From Pseudomonas juntendi (GTDB lineage Bacteria; Pseudomonadota; Gammaproteobacteria; Pseudomonadales; Pseudomonadaceae): DNA of 64,000 nt. The position numbers and the translations under genes were made by a program. Numbering within the stretch: position 1 is the first letter of the stretch; each line of letters opens with the position of its first letter. Where the stretch lies: the NCBI RefSeq assembly GCF_009932375.1, contig NZ_BLJG01000038.1, positions 20,236-84,235 on the forward strand, written 5' to 3'. This document shows, in pieces, positions 46,767 through 59,026 of the stretch. The notes under the pieces were generated by a model, which was given only the letters and a program-made list of their open reading frames with translations, was not told the origin of the DNA and did not search any database.

Positions 46767-49703
46767 TTACTCAGCATCCAGATGCATCGGGGTGACCACC
46801 CGGCCGTCTTTCTCGGGCTGGCCCAGGCTGGTGTCGATGAAGTACACCCGGTCATCTTCCAGCTTGCCTTTGTCGACCAGGTAATCCTTGATGCTGCTGG
46901 CCCGCTCCTGACCCAGCGTGCGCAACAATGCAGTACTCTCCGCCCACGACTTGATCACCGCATCGCGCAACTTGGCCGTGCGTTCGTCACGGCTTAGTTG
47001 CTCCCATTCGGCCGGCGGTTGTTGCTTCAGGCGTGTACGGTAGATGCCTTCGAGCATCGCGGGTTTGTCGCTGTCGTCGACCACCAGCATCGAGGCATTG
47101 GCAGGCACCTTGTCGCCGCGACGCTGCAATATCTTGTACCAGGTGGCCTGATACTCACGTTCCAGGCGTTGCTGGGCAATCAGTGGGCCATCGCTGGCCT
47201 GGGCGCTGGTGCCCTCGATTTCCAGGCGCAACTCCGGGCGTTCTTTAAGCGCGGAAGCCAGCTTGTCCAGCGCCGCCTGGGCATCGCCACTGAGGGTACT
47301 GGAACCGGGGGCGAAGGCGACGTTACCCAGGTCTTGCGAACCGCCGCCAGTGATCAGCCCACCGATGAACTTGAAGGGCGCCTGGGCTGCCCGCAGCACC
47401 AGGTTGCGCAGGGTTTGCCAGACGATCGGCATCACGCTGAACTGCGGGTTGTTGAGGTCGCCCGACACGGGCAGCTCGATCGAGATCTTGCCTTGAGTGT
47501 CCTTCAACAACGCCACCGCCAGGCGGATCGGCAGGTCGACCGCATCCGGGCTGTCGACTTTCTCACCTAACTGCAGTTGCTCCACCACTACCTTGTTCTC
47601 GGCTTTGAGCTGGCCATTGGTGATCAGGTAGTGCAAGTCGAGGTTGAGCCGGCCTTTGCGAATGCGGTAACCAGCGAATTTGCCGGAATAGGGCGTCAAG
47701 GTGGTCAGCTCGACGCGCTTGAAGCTGGTGGCGATGTCCAGGCTGGCCAGCGGGTTGAACGGGTTGAGGGCGCCCTTGATGGTAACCGGCGCGTAGCGGT
47801 CGACCTTGCCTTTCACATCCACCTTGGCAGGCACCGGCTTGCGGTTGTCGATGGTGCCGATCTGCCCGTTGAGTTGCTGCACGGCGGTGGCGAAGTTGGG
47901 GGTAAGGGACAGGTCGGCAAAGTTGGCCGAGCCGTTCTTGATGTCGACCTGGCCAATATGAATGCCCAGCGGCTTGTTGCTGCTGGCGGGGGCCGTTGTG
48001 GCCGGGCTGCTTGGCTTTGCGCCGGCCGGTTGCGGGATCAACAGGTCATTGACGTTGGTCGTGCGGTCTTCGTTGATGATGAAGCGCGCGTAGGGCTCCT
48101 GCAGGGTCACCTTGTCGATCGACAGGGCATCACCGTGCACATACGACAAGCCGTCTACGTTGACCTGTTGCCATTTCACAAAGTCCCGGCTCTTGATGGT
48201 GTCCAACGTATGCAGTTGGCTGACCTGGGCCTTGCCGGTGACCGTGAAGGCCAGTGGCGTGGTGTTCTTCAGGTCGACCTTGAGGTCACTGTCGAGCATG
48301 CCGCTGCGCAGTTCCAGCAGGATGAACGGGCTGACGTAGGCCTGGGCCACGCGCAGGTCGATGTCGCGGGTGCTGACGTCGAGCTTGGCCTGGATGGGCG
48401 CCAGGTTCACCTGGCCGGCGGCCTGCAGCTTGCCTTGCTTGCCTACGCCGGTATCGAGCTTGAGGATGAAGGGGGACTGGTTGAGGCTGTCGAAGCCTTG
48501 CAGGTCGACATTCAGCGGGCCGACATCGAGCGCTACCGGTTCTTTCTGGCTGCGATCTGCCAGGTGCACCAGGTAGTTGCGCAGTTGCACGTCCTTGAGC
48601 AATACCTGCCAAGGCTTGGCCGGTTCGTTGGCCGATTGCGGCTCAGGCGCAGGGCCGGCGGCAGCCGGTTCGGCCTTTTCTTTCGGCGTGGCTTTGGCCG
48701 GTTGGCTGGCGAACAGCTTCTGCCAGTCGAGCTGGCCGTCCTTTTCCAGTGCAGCCCAGGTTTCCAGCTTGTCGCTGCGCAGCTTGCCCACACTGACCTG
48801 TTGCTTGACCAGGTCGACGGTCGTCTCGCTCACCTCCAGATTGGCCAGGCGCGCCAACGGGCGGCCGTCTGGCGCGTTGATGGCGAACGGGGCCACCCGC
48901 AGCGTGGCGTTGTCCAGCAGCAGCTCGGTCTGCTTGGCGAGGTTGAGCTTGTACTGGGTCTGAAGGCTGACCAGCCCGTCCTGCAGCACCAGGGGCACGG
49001 CATCGCGCACGTAGGGCCAGAACAGCTTCATCTTGGCGTCGGTGACTTTCAGCGTGCCTTGCGAGGCGATCGGCGATAGGCTGAGGGTGCCGTTCCAGTC
49101 GATGCGCCCGCCGTTGGGGCCGTTGGCCACCAGGGTCATGTCGGCGTTGTCGTCAGGCAAGGTGCTGAGGTTCTTCAGCTCCAGGTTCATGTTGTCGTAG
49201 AGGAACTCGATGGGTTCGCTCGGGCGCATGTCCTGGAAGTGCAGCAAGCCTTGCTTGAGCTTGATGCTGCCGATACGCAGCGGGAAGGGGTCGCTGGGTG
49301 GCTCGTCGGGCTTGGCTTCGCTCGGCGGCAGCTTGAACAACGTCGTCAGGTTGAGTGTGCCGTCTTTGGCGAACAGGACCTGGTTGCGGGGCTTGTCGAG
49401 CTCGACCGCTTCCAGGTGCAGGGCCTTGCTCCACAGGCTGTCGAGCGACAGGTTGGCGTACAACCGGTCGAAACCGATCTGCTCCTTGCCAGGCTCGCCA
49501 AGCTGCAGGCCCCACAGGGTCAGCTCGAGGCTGAAGGGGTTGAGTTCGATGCGTTCAAGGTGCGCGGGCACGGTAGCGTACTTGGCCAATTGCTGATTGG
49601 CGATACGCAGCGCCACGCCGGGAAGAATCAGGAACCCAAGCAGGCTGTAGAGGGCTACCAGGGCCACGATGGCGCCAGCGGCGCGAGTCAATCCTTTGTA
49701 CAT
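46767..49703 (-). CDS. Large DUF748 (AsmA-like) envelope protein
   Basis: 978 residues. One N-terminal membrane anchor (GAIVALVALYSLLGFLILPGVAL, about 10-32) is followed by repeated beta-rich segments of the DUF748 type (LERIELNPFSLELTLWGLQLGEPG; LDVSTRDIDLRVAQAYVSPFI; PVPAKVDVKGKVDRYAPVTIKGALNP). Near the C-terminus VAFAPGSSTLSGDAQAALDKLASALKERPELRLEIEG resembles the start of an OmpA-like domain. Such AsmA-related proteins sit in the inner membrane facing the periplasm and are linked to lipid traffic between membranes. A low-complexity Ala/Pro/Glu linker lies near residues 335-365. Confidence 0.85.
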   Translation of the reverse strand: MYKGLTRAAGAIVALVALYSLLGFLILPGVALRIANQQLAKYATVPAHLERIELNPFSLELTLWGLQLGEPGKEQIGFDRLYANLSLDSLWSKALHLEAVELDKPRNQVLFAKDGTLNLTTLFKLPPSEAKPDEPPSDPFPLRIGSIKLKQGLLHFQDMRPSEPIEFLYDNMNLELKNLSTLPDDNADMTLVANGPNGGRIDWNGTLSLSPIASQGTLKVTDAKMKLFWPYVRDAVPLVLQDGLVSLQTQYKLNLAKQTELLLDNATLRVAPFAINAPDGRPLARLANLEVSETTVDLVKQQVSVGKLRSDKLETWAALEKDGQLDWQKLFASQPAKATPKEKAEPAAAGPAPEPQSANEPAKPWQVLLKDVQLRNYLVHLADRSQKEPVALDVGPLNVDLQGFDSLNQSPFILKLDTGVGKQGKLQAAGQVNLAPIQAKLDVSTRDIDLRVAQAYVSPFILLELRSGMLDSDLKVDLKNTTPLAFTVTGKAQVSQLHTLDTIKSRDFVKWQQVNVDGLSYVHGDALSIDKVTLQEPYARFIINEDRTTNVNDLLIPQPAGAKPSSPATTAPASSNKPLGIHIGQVDIKNGSANFADLSLTPNFATAVQQLNGQIGTIDNRKPVPAKVDVKGKVDRYAPVTIKGALNPFNPLASLDIATSFKRVELTTLTPYSGKFAGYRIRKGRLNLDLHYLITNGQLKAENKVVVEQLQLGEKVDSPDAVDLPIRLAVALLKDTQGKISIELPVSGDLNNPQFSVMPIVWQTLRNLVLRAAQAPFKFIGGLITGGGSQDLGNVAFAPGSSTLSGDAQAALDKLASALKERPELRLEIEGTSAQASDGPLIAQQRLEREYQATWYKILQRRGDKVPANASMLVVDDSDKPAMLEGIYRTRLKQQPPAEWEQLSRDERTAKLRDAVIKSWAESTALLRTLGQERASSIKDYLVDKGKLEDDRVYFIDTSLGQPEKDGRVVTPMHLDAE

Positions 49704-49781
49704 GTGTCGCTTCGTCGGTCTGAGCAGGAGTGCTTGGAGTATGGCACGTTAAATCAGTTCCGCAGGCGCGACCTGTTGCCC

Positions 49782-50651
49782 TCACTCGATGCCCATGCGC
49801 CGCCTGGCGCGGTGCGCGGAGCCGTCGCGCATTGCCCAGCGCAGCAGCGCTGCCGTGGGCTTGAGGCCCAGGCGGATCAGGCGCTGCTGCCAGGGCCGGT
49901 GCTGCAGGCCAAGCAGGCTCTGGCCCCAGCCAGGCAGCAGGTCGATGCCGGCGTGCAGCATCAGTTTGCCCACCGGTTGAGCCAGGCGGCTGGGGGCAGG
50001 GGCGTCGAGCAGAATCCGCATGACCTCCCGGCTGCGCGCATCACAGTGCAGTTGCGGGCGCATGGCTTGCAGGTAGGCATCCACCTGCTGGCACGAGCGT
50101 GGTAGGTCACGGGCGCCAAGGCGCTCGGCGATCAAGGCGATTTCATTGTAGTAGGCATCTTGCTCGCTGCGCGGCAGGTGCGGGTTACGGTAGCGCAAGT
50201 GGGCGGCCAGAAAGCTGCTGACCTCTGCCACATGCACCCAGGTCAGCAAGGCTGGGTCGCTGGCCGCGTAGGGCCGGCCATCCGGCGCGGTGCCGGTCAC
50301 TTGCAGGTGGATGGTGCGCACTTTCTCGATCAGCCACTCGGCATCACCGGTCGCGCCGAAGGTTGTACCGGAGATGAACTGGCTGGTGCGCCGCAGGCGG
50401 CCGAGCAAGTCCTCGCGGAAGTTGGAGTGGTCCCACACGCCGGCCAGGGCCAGCGGATGCAATAGCTGCAGCATGAGTGCGCTGATGCCGCCGACCAGCA
50501 TGCTCGGAAAATCGCCATGCACCTGCCAACTGACACTGTGCGGGCCGAACAGCCCTGGGTCACCCTTGGGGGACTCCAGGTCGAGCTGGCCGAGGGCCAG
50601 CCCGGTAAGGCTCATGACCTGGGTTTCGATATGGCGGCGTAGGGCTTCCAT
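49782..50651 (-). CDS. MpaB/rubber-oxygenase-like (DUF2236) protein
   Basis: 289 residues. PHSVSWQVHGDFPSMLVGGISALMLQLLHPLALAGVWDHSNFREDLLGRLRRTSQFI and LLTWVHVAEVSSFLAAH are typical of the DUF2236/oxygenase MpaB family, whose studied members (Lcp latex-clearing protein, fungal MpaB') hold a b-type haem; the His residues in LLHPLA, WDHS and WVHV are candidate ligands. The substrate in this bacterium is unknown. It lies 42 bases after acsA on the same strand and may be co-transcribed. Confidence 0.8.
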   Translation of the reverse strand: MEALRRHIETQVMSLTGLALGQLDLESPKGDPGLFGPHSVSWQVHGDFPSMLVGGISALMLQLLHPLALAGVWDHSNFREDLLGRLRRTSQFISGTTFGATGDAEWLIEKVRTIHLQVTGTAPDGRPYAASDPALLTWVHVAEVSSFLAAHLRYRNPHLPRSEQDAYYNEIALIAERLGARDLPRSCQQVDAYLQAMRPQLHCDARSREVMRILLDAPAPSRLAQPVGKLMLHAGIDLLPGWGQSLLGLQHRPWQQRLIRLGLKPTAALLRWAMRDGSAHRARRRMGIE

Positions 50652-50693
50652 GGCGACCTGCGATACAGGGCGGCCATCAGCAGCGGCCGCCGG

Positions 50694-52628
<1,935 letters not shown>

Positions 52629-52710
52629 GGCGGTGGTCCTGCTCTTGTAAGGGGCGAGGGACTGCAACGGCTATTCGATAGGACAGTGTAGCTGGGAGAG
52701 GTGTTCAAAT

Positions 52711-52816
52711 TGTGCCGGCCTCTTCGCGGGCATGCCCGCTCCCACAGGTACTACGCCCCGCTCGCGGGCGGCGCTATCGCTGTGGGAGCGGGCGTGCCCG
52801 CGAAGCGGCCGGCACA
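52711..52816. repeat. REP inverted pair between acsA and pgi
   Basis: TGTGCCGGCCTCTTCGCGGG through CCGCTCCCACAGG, repeated inverted at 52780-52816; arms about 37 bases with two or three differences. Confidence 0.9.
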
Positions 52817-52825
52817 GGCCTGAGA

Positions 52826-54490
52826 TCACCCGCGATGACGGCCGCGGAAGTAGTTGATCAGGCCTTGGGTGGAACCATCTTCGGCGCTGTCGTCCAGGCT
52901 GCCGACCAGGCGCTGGTACACGCCCTTGCCCAGCTCCTTGCCCAACTCGACGCCCCACTGGTCGAAGGCGTTGATGCCCCAGACCACGCTTTGCACGAAC
53001 ACCTTGTGTTCATACATGGCCACCAGCGCCCCCAAACGGCGTGGGCTGATGCGCTCTACCACCAGGGTGTTGCTCGGGCGGTTGCCCGGGATCACCTTGT
53101 GCGGGGCCAGCTTTTCGATGTCTGCTTCGTTCAGCCCTTTGCCACGCAGCTCGGCTTCGGCTTCTTCGCGGGTTTTACCCAGCATCAGGGCCTGGCTTTG
53201 CGACAGGCAGTTGGCGTACAGCCACTGGTGATGGTCGGCGACCGGGTTGAAGCTCACGACCGGCACGATGAAGTCGGCCGGAATCAGCTGGGTGCCTTGG
53301 TGCAGCAACTGATGGTAGGCGTGCTGGCCATTACAGCCGACGCCACCCCAGATTACCGGGCCGGTTTCGGTTTTGACCGGGGTGCCGTCCTGCAGCACGC
53401 TCTTGCCGTTGGACTCCATGTCCAGCTGCTGCAGGTGCTTGGTGATGTTGCGCAGGTAATGGTCGTAAGGCAGGATCGCATGGCTGCTGGCGCCCCAGAA
53501 GTTGCCGTACCACACGCCCAGCAGGGCCAGCAGTACCGGCATGTTCTTGTCGAACGGCGCGGTCTGGAAATGCTGGTCCATGGTGTAGGCGCCGGACAAC
53601 AGCTCCTTGAAGTTGGCCATGCCGATGGCCAGGGCGATCGGCAGGCCGATGGCCGACCACAGCGAGTAGCGCCCCCCCACCCAGTCCCACATCGGGAAGA
53701 TGTTCTCTTCGCGGATACCGAAGGCCACCGCGGCAGCCTTGTTGCTGGAAACCGCAATGAAGTGGCGGTACAGCTCGGCCTCCGAACCGCCCTGGGCCAG
53801 GTACCAGGTACGCGCAGCCATGGCGTTTTTCAGGGTTTCGAGGGTGTTGAACGACTTCGACGAAACAATGAACAGGGTCGTTTCGGCGCGCAGCTTGGCC
53901 GACAGTTCGTGGAACTCGCTGCCGTCGATGTTGGCCAGGTAGTGGCAGCGTACACCGCGCTGCGCGTAGGGCAGCAGGGCTTCGGAAACCAGCTCCGGGC
54001 CGAGGAACGAGCCGCCGATGCCGATGTTGACCACGTCGGTGATCGGCTTTTCGCTGTAGCCACGCCACAGGCCGTCATGGATGCGGCCAACCAGTTCAGT
54101 GATCTGGTTGAGTACCTTGTGCACTTCCGGCATGACGTTCACGCCGTTGACGCTGAGTTTGTCGCCAACCGGCCGGCGCAATGCGGTATGCAGCACCGGG
54201 CGGCCTTCGGAGGCGTTGATGATTTCGCCACTGAACATCGACTTGATAGCGTCCTGCAGGCCCACTTCGTTGGCCAGGTTGACCAACAGATCGCGGGTTT
54301 GCTCGGTGATCAGGTTTTTCGAGTAATCGAGAAACAGGCCGCAAGCGCTAAGGGAAAACTGGTCGAAGCGTTGGGCATCGGCGGCGAAGGCGTCGCGCAT
54401 GCTGAAGCTCTGCATGGCATCGCGGTGTTGCTGAAGCGCCTGCCAGGCGGGCAGCGCCGTCACATCGTGGGGTGTACGGTAATACGCCAT
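52826..54490 (-). CDS. pgi: Glucose-6-phosphate isomerase
   Basis: 554 residues. [18 protein letters not shown], the PGI signature [12 protein letters not shown] [33 protein letters not shown] and the catalytic region ending [15 protein letters not shown] are visible. It interconverts glucose-6-P and fructose-6-P, which in pseudomonads without phosphofructokinase mainly serves gluconeogenesis and hexose recycling. It is 148 bases after panC on the same strand. Confidence 0.97.
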   Translation of the reverse strand: MAYYRTPHDVTALPAWQALQQHRDAMQSFSMRDAFAADAQRFDQFSLSACGLFLDYSKNLITEQTRDLLVNLANEVGLQDAIKSMFSGEIINASEGRPVLHTALRRPVGDKLSVNGVNVMPEVHKVLNQITELVGRIHDGLWRGYSEKPITDVVNIGIGGSFLGPELVSEALLPYAQRGVRCHYLANIDGSEFHELSAKLRAETTLFIVSSKSFNTLETLKNAMAARTWYLAQGGSEAELYRHFIAVSSNKAAAVAFGIREENIFPMWDWVGGRYSLWSAIGLPIALAIGMANFKELLSGAYTMDQHFQTAPFDKNMPVLLALLGVWYGNFWGASSHAILPYDHYLRNITKHLQQLDMESNGKSVLQDGTPVKTETGPVIWGGVGCNGQHAYHQLLHQGTQLIPADFIVPVVSFNPVADHHQWLYANCLSQSQALMLGKTREEAEAELRGKGLNEADIEKLAPHKVIPGNRPSNTLVVERISPRRLGALVAMYEHKVFVQSVVWGINAFDQWGVELGKELGKGVYQRLVGSLDDSAEDGSTQGLINYFRGRHRG

Positions 54491-54610
54491 TGCGCGGGGT
54501 TCCCTTAATGCGTGGTGAGGCCTTTGACACGGCAGTCATTGCCGGGTTCAGGCTGCATCATTATAGGCAAAGGTCACGCGCTGGGAATGGCTGTGGGACG
54601 GGGATTTTGA

Positions 54611-54631
54611 GGGGGCTGCAAAGCAGCCCCC
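54611..54631. repeat. Inverted repeat between panC and pgi
   Basis: GGGGGCTG-CAAAG-CAGCCCCC, a perfect 8-base stem just after panC. No T-tract follows on the minus strand, so it is not called a terminator. Confidence 0.6.
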
Positions 54632-54638
54632 AAGGCCT

Positions 54639-55502
54639 TTATGCGGTTTTCTCTTCCACATGCAGGTACAGATTGTCGATCAACCGGGTGTTACCCAGGT
54701 AAGCCGCCGCAATCACCACAAGGTCGCGATCATCGATCACCGCCGGGCGCAGGCTCACGGCATGGCGCACTTCCAGGTAATCTGGACGCAAACCCGCGGC
54801 AACCAGCTGCGCCTGCCCTTGGGCAACCAGCGCGGCAAAATCCCGCTGCCCGCGGCCAATGGCCGAAGCGATATGCTGCAGCGTACGGTACAGCGCGGGC
54901 GCGGTGGCCCGCTGCTCGGGCGTGAGGTAACCATTACGCGACGACAGCGCCAGGCCATCGTCGGCCCGCACGGTGGGCTCGCCAATGATCTGGATCGGCA
55001 TGTTCAGGTCGCGGACCATGGCGCGGATCACTGCCAGTTGCTGGAAGTCCTTTTCACCGAACACCGCAAGGTCTGGCTGGACCATGTTGAACAGCTTGGT
55101 GACCACGGTGGCCACACCTTCGAAATGCCCTGGCCGGCTGGCGCCGCACAAGCCTTCGGAAAGCTGGGGAACACTGACCCGGGTTTGCACGCTCATGCCG
55201 TCGGGGTACATCTCTGCCACGCTGGGTGCGAACAAAAGGTTGCAGCCGGCTTGCAGCAGGCGCTCCTGGTCGGCGGCCAAGGTACGCGGGTAGCTGTCCA
55301 GGTCTTCGTTGGCACCGAACTGCAGCGGGTTGACGAAGATGCTGGCGACCACGAAATCGGCACGCTGCGCGGCCTTGGTGACCAGGGCCGCGTGGCCGCT
55401 GTGCAGGTTGCCCATGGTCGGCACGAAACCGATGCGCTTGCCCTCACCGCGGGCACGGGCTACTGCTGCGCGCAGTTCGCGGACGGTCTTGACTGTATTC
55501 AT
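54639..55502 (-). CDS. panC: Pantothenate synthetase
   Basis: 287 residues from ATG 55502, overlapping the panB stop (ATGA). [16 protein letters not shown] (HxGH ATP-binding motif, about 27-42), [20 protein letters not shown] and [12 protein letters not shown] (KMSKS-like) are present. It joins pantoate and beta-alanine. panD is not next to it here. Confidence 0.97.
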   Translation of the reverse strand: MNTVKTVRELRAAVARARGEGKRIGFVPTMGNLHSGHAALVTKAAQRADFVVASIFVNPLQFGANEDLDSYPRTLAADQERLLQAGCNLLFAPSVAEMYPDGMSVQTRVSVPQLSEGLCGASRPGHFEGVATVVTKLFNMVQPDLAVFGEKDFQQLAVIRAMVRDLNMPIQIIGEPTVRADDGLALSSRNGYLTPEQRATAPALYRTLQHIASAIGRGQRDFAALVAQGQAQLVAAGLRPDYLEVRHAVSLRPAVIDDRDLVVIAAAYLGNTRLIDNLYLHVEEKTA

Positions 55503-56299
55503 GCACTGAACCCGTGTTCGCTGCCTGGGAAACTGACTTGCTTTACGGCCTCGACGTAAGCAACGAGGGCGCTGTGGATATCCGGTTGGCCCTGCATGAA
55601 GTTCTTCACGAACTTGGGCACCCGGCCGCTCAGCGACAGGCCAAGCATGTCGTGCAGCACCAGCACCTGGCCATCGGTGGCACTGCCGGCGCCGATGCCG
55701 ATCACCGGAATACCGACCGCGTTGGTGATTTCCGCGGCCAGTTCGCTGGGTACGCACTCCAGCAGCAGCATGGCTGCACCGGCCTGTTCCAGAGCAATGG
55801 CATCAGCGCGCATCTGCCGGGCCTGGGCTTCCTGGCGGCCTTGCACTTTATAGCCGCCCAGTACGTTGACGGTCTGCGGGGTCAGGCCCAGGTGCGCACA
55901 CACCGGTACGCCACGCTCAGCCAGCAGGCGAATGGTTTCTGCCAGCCAGGCGGCACCTTCGATCTTGATCATGTGGGCGCCTGCCTGCATCAGCGTGGCG
56001 CTGTTGGCAAAGGCCTGTTCCGGGGTGGCATGGGCCATGAATGGCAGGTCTGCCAGGATCAGCGCGCCGTCATTGCCACGTTTGACGCTGGCGGTATGGT
56101 AGGCCATGTCGGCCGTGGTCACCGGCAAGGTACTGTCGTGGCCCTGCAGGACCATCCCCAGCGAGTCGCCCACCAGCAACACTTCAACACCGGCCTGGCT
56201 GGCGACTTTGGCGAAGGTCGCGTCGTAGCAGGTCAGCATGGTGATTTTTTCACCCTTGGCCTTGAGGCCATGCAGGGTGGTCAGGGTTACTTCAGGCAT
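55499..56299 (-). CDS. panB: 3-methyl-2-oxobutanoate hydroxymethyltransferase
   Basis: 266 residues from ATG 56299 with GAGGAA upstream. [30 protein letters not shown] with metal-binding Asp, [13 protein letters not shown] and [11 protein letters not shown] (catalytic Glu about 180) identify PanB. It makes ketopantoate, the first step to pantothenate and CoA. It is coupled to panC. The 262 bases up to folK hold no other gene; TTGCCACACGGGACGCCTATAGT-type promoter text lies around 56435-56460. Confidence 0.97.
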   Translation of the reverse strand: MPEVTLTTLHGLKAKGEKITMLTCYDATFAKVASQAGVEVLLVGDSLGMVLQGHDSTLPVTTADMAYHTASVKRGNDGALILADLPFMAHATPEQAFANSATLMQAGAHMIKIEGAAWLAETIRLLAERGVPVCAHLGLTPQTVNVLGGYKVQGRQEAQARQMRADAIALEQAGAAMLLLECVPSELAAEITNAVGIPVIGIGAGSATDGQVLVLHDMLGLSLSGRVPKFVKNFMQGQPDIHSALVAYVEAVKQVSFPGSEHGFSA

Positions 56300-56561
56300 G
56301 TAGGAAATTCCTCGTTCAGGCGCTGTAAAAAACGACTGCATTCAACGCGTGTAGTCATCTTCCGGAGCGGCACATCATCGCGCGTGATGTTCGGGCACAG
56401 GTCCGTCCGGGCCTAAATACGGGTATGCGGCAGTCAGTTGCCACACGGGACGCCTATAGTCGTGAGCGAGGTGGGGGAAGTCAATCACCCTGTTACCGCA
56501 TTGTTACGATCAGGGTGTTACTGGCGTTACCGGGCCGGTGCAACGGGCTGGAGCACCCGGT

Positions 56562-57041
56562 TTACAAGCGCTCCAGGCCGACGAATGGGCAAGCCTCAAG
56601 CAGCTGCGCAAGGGCGCGGCCATCGGCCAGGCGGAAGTCGCCCGGTACCAGCTCGGCCAGCGGGTACAGTACGAAGGGGCGGGCATGCATGTGGTAATGC
56701 GGCACCTTCAAGCGGGGCTCGTCGAGCACCTGGTCGCCGAACAGCAGGATGTCCAGGTCCAGCGTGCGTGGGCCCCAGCGCTCGGCGCGCACCCGGCCCT
56801 GGTCGTTCTCGATGGCTTGCAGGGCATCGAGCAAGGCCAGCGGTGCCAGCTGGGTGTCCAGCGCCGCGACGGCGTTGGTATAGCGTGGCTGCCCGGGCAA
56901 CAGCGAATCGCTGGTGTAAAAGGCAGAGGCTGCTACCAGGCGCGTGGCCGCGACCTGGTCCAGCGCCTGCAACGCGCTGCGCAACTGCTCGGCCGGTGCA
57001 GCCAGGTTGCTGCCCAGGCCGACGTAGGCGCGCGTCGTCAC
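56562..57041 (-). CDS. folK: HPPK (6-hydroxymethyl-dihydropterin pyrophosphokinase)
   Basis: 159 residues from GTG 57041. AYVGLGSNL at the start, RYTNAVAALDT and the HPPK signature RWGPRTLDLDILLFGD (about 94-109) with two catalytic Asp. It makes the pterin substrate for FolP. Its start overlaps the pcnB stop (GTGA), so pcnB-folK is translationally coupled. Confidence 0.97.
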   Translation of the reverse strand: MTTRAYVGLGSNLAAPAEQLRSALQALDQVAATRLVAASAFYTSDSLLPGQPRYTNAVAALDTQLAPLALLDALQAIENDQGRVRAERWGPRTLDLDILLFGDQVLDEPRLKVPHYHMHARPFVLYPLAELVPGDFRLADGRALAQLLEACPFVGLERL

Positions 57042-58426
57042 TCGAATGCCTCGTCGCCAGCGCGCTTGCGTTTGCTGCCGCTGCGCTTGCGTTTACGCGG
57101 GCCGGCAGTGCTGCCTTCGTCACGGTTGCCCAGGTCGCGGATCATCTCGCGGCGCTCGCTGTCGTTGGCGTCCTGGTAATCGGTCCACCATTGCCCCAGG
57201 TCGTCGGTGTCTTCGCCCGCGCTTTCACGCAGCAGCAGGAAATCGTAACCGGCACGGAAGCGCGGGTTGTCCAGCAGCATGTCGGCGCGCTTGCCGCTGC
57301 GGCGTGGCAGGCGCTCCTGCATGTCCCAGATTTCCCGGATTGGCAGGGTGAAGCGCTTGGGGATGGCGATGCGGGCGCATTGCTCGGCGATCAGGTCGTG
57401 GGCTGCGCCATTCATGGCCGGAATCGGGGGTACGCCCTGGCTCTGCAAATGCAGCACGCGGGCTGGCAGGGCAGGCCACAGTAGCGCGGCGAACAGGAAC
57501 GCCGGCGTTACCGGTTTGCCCTGCTTCACCCGCAGGTCGGTGTTGTTCAGTGCCTGGCTGATGAGCGTGTGGGTATAGGTCGGGCGCTCTTCCAGCGCGT
57601 GCGCACTAGCCGGGAACAGCGGCTCGAACAGCTCCAGGTCGACCAGCATTTCAAAGGCGATGGCACCTTGGCCCGACAGGAACAGCTTCAGGCTCTCTTC
57701 GAACAGGCGCGCTGGCGGGATTTCGCGCAGCAGTGGGGCCAGTTCGCGGATCGGCTTGAAGGTGTGCTTCTCGATACCGAAGTCCAGCTTGGCCGCAAAG
57801 CGCACTGCGCGCAGCATGCGCACCGGGTCTTCCTGGTAGCGGTGCGTCGGATCGCCGATCAGCCGCAGCAGGCGGTTGCGAACATCGTGCACGCCGTTGG
57901 CGTAATCGAGAATGCGCTCGCTGACCGGGTCGTAGTACAGGGCGTTGATGGTGAAGTCGCGGCGCTGCGCGTCTTCTTCCAGGGTGCCGTATACGTTGTC
58001 ACGCAGGATGCGACCACTGGCGTTATGCGACGAACGGTGGCTGTCATTCTGGTCATCTTCCGTATGCGGGGCACGGAAGGTAGCGACTTCGATGATTTCA
58101 CGGCCGAAATGCACATGGACCAGCTTGAAGCGGCGGCCAATGATGCGCGCATTACGGAACTCGGCACGGACCTGTTCAGGGGTGGCACTGGTGGCAACGT
58201 CGAAGTCTTTCGGCGTAATGCCCAGCATCAGGTCGCGGACGCAGCCACCGACCAGGTAGGCCTGGTAACCGGCAGCCTGCAAGCGCTCGACAATGTTCAC
58301 CGCGTGGCGGCTGAACTGGTGGCGCTGCAACGAGTGCTGGCTCTTGTTGATCACCTCAGGCGTGGTGCGCCTGTGGTGCTGGCCCGGTACGGGCGGGCGG
58401 AACGACTGGAACAGCTTCTTCAGCAT
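57038..58426 (-). CDS. pcnB: Poly(A) polymerase I
   Basis: 462 residues from ATG 58426 (MLKKLFQSFRPP); a GTG three codons upstream is possible. The nucleotidyltransferase head has AYLVGGCVRDLMLGITPKDFDVATSATP (catalytic DxD), then RRDFTINALYYDP and the RNA-binding GDPTHRYQEDPVRMLRAVRFAAKL. The tail is highly basic (GPRKRKRSGSKRKRAG). It adds 3' poly(A) to RNAs and promotes their decay. It lies directly downstream of the crcZ sRNA gene, as in other Pseudomonas. Confidence 0.96.
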   Translation of the reverse strand: MLKKLFQSFRPPVPGQHHRRTTPEVINKSQHSLQRHQFSRHAVNIVERLQAAGYQAYLVGGCVRDLMLGITPKDFDVATSATPEQVRAEFRNARIIGRRFKLVHVHFGREIIEVATFRAPHTEDDQNDSHRSSHNASGRILRDNVYGTLEEDAQRRDFTINALYYDPVSERILDYANGVHDVRNRLLRLIGDPTHRYQEDPVRMLRAVRFAAKLDFGIEKHTFKPIRELAPLLREIPPARLFEESLKLFLSGQGAIAFEMLVDLELFEPLFPASAHALEERPTYTHTLISQALNNTDLRVKQGKPVTPAFLFAALLWPALPARVLHLQSQGVPPIPAMNGAAHDLIAEQCARIAIPKRFTLPIREIWDMQERLPRRSGKRADMLLDNPRFRAGYDFLLLRESAGEDTDDLGQWWTDYQDANDSERREMIRDLGNRDEGSTAGPRKRKRSGSKRKRAGDEAFE

Positions 58427-58549
58427 GGGATGCACTGTTTGAAGGAATGTTCGGCCAAGAATAGGAGAATGGCCGCATGATGGGCGGGGATTCTAGCATT
58501 TACTCAGGGAATGGTGTAGGCGGGTAGCAGGAAGCCTGCGGGAATCGCA

Positions 58550-58924
58550 GAAACGACAAGGGGAGCCTAAGCTCCCCAAGAAGTGTCGTTGCGTGCTCTT
58601 ATTATTTTTTTGCCGGGCTTTTTGTTTTTGTTGAGTGCCCTGCCCACAAAGCCTGAAGCTTGTGGACGACCCCCAAACCGGGGGTAAAGAGCAAACGGAT
58701 TGCTTTGGCCGCTGATGTCACGTTGATCTGTCGATCCAACCAGTTCAGGCGCTGCTTTTTAGTGCAGTTTTTGTTGTTCTCTGCCTGGTCGTGGGGCAAG
58801 CCCCAAACACGCATCCTCTCCAAAAGAATCAGTTAGCTGCGCCTCCGCCGTCTTGTTTTTATTGTGCGTGAGCCGTTTCGTCTTGTTCTTATTATGAGTT
58901 GCAGTGCTTGTTATTGTTCTTGTA
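58550..58924 (-). ncRNA. crcZ: Regulatory RNA CrcZ
   Basis: Located between cbrB and pcnB on the cbrB strand, where CrcZ is found in Pseudomonas. From a -24/-12 promoter the RNA would start near 58924 and run about 370 nt to the hairpin GGGGAGCTTAGGCTCCCC (58560-58577) followed by TTGTCGTTT. It contains at least five A-rich AAnAAnAA-type segments (for example ACAAGAACAATAACAAG, CATAATAAGAACAAG, CACAATAAAAACAAG, AGAACAACAAAAAC, CAACAAAAACAAAAA), the sites by which CrcZ sequesters Hfq/Crc and lifts catabolite repression. Short open frames inside it have no ribosome binding site. Confidence 0.93.
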
Positions 58925-58934
58925 CCAGAGATAT

Positions 58935-58950
58935 AGCAGGTGCCGTGCCA
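58935..58950 (-). promoter_or_regulatory. Sigma-54 promoter of crcZ
   Basis: On the minus strand TGGCACGGCACCTGCT, matching TGGCAC-N5-TTGCT with one difference and the correct GG-GC spacing. CbrB, a sigma-54 activator with GAFTGA, is encoded just upstream. Confidence 0.9.
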
Positions 58951-59026
58951 ACTTTTGAAAAACCAGTAAAATCAATGGGTTGGTGGATTCTGCAGGTTTG
59001 TGGCAGGCCCGCAATGTGGAATTTTC

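Noticed and set aside
54611..54631. GC-rich hairpin after panC as a Rho-independent terminator
   Set aside because: No T-tract follows on the strand of panC; listed only as an inverted repeat.
58602..58823. 73-codon open frame on the minus strand within crcZ
   Set aside because: It lies wholly in the sRNA, has no good ribosome binding site, and its Lys/Asn-rich parts come from the A-rich Hfq/Crc sites.
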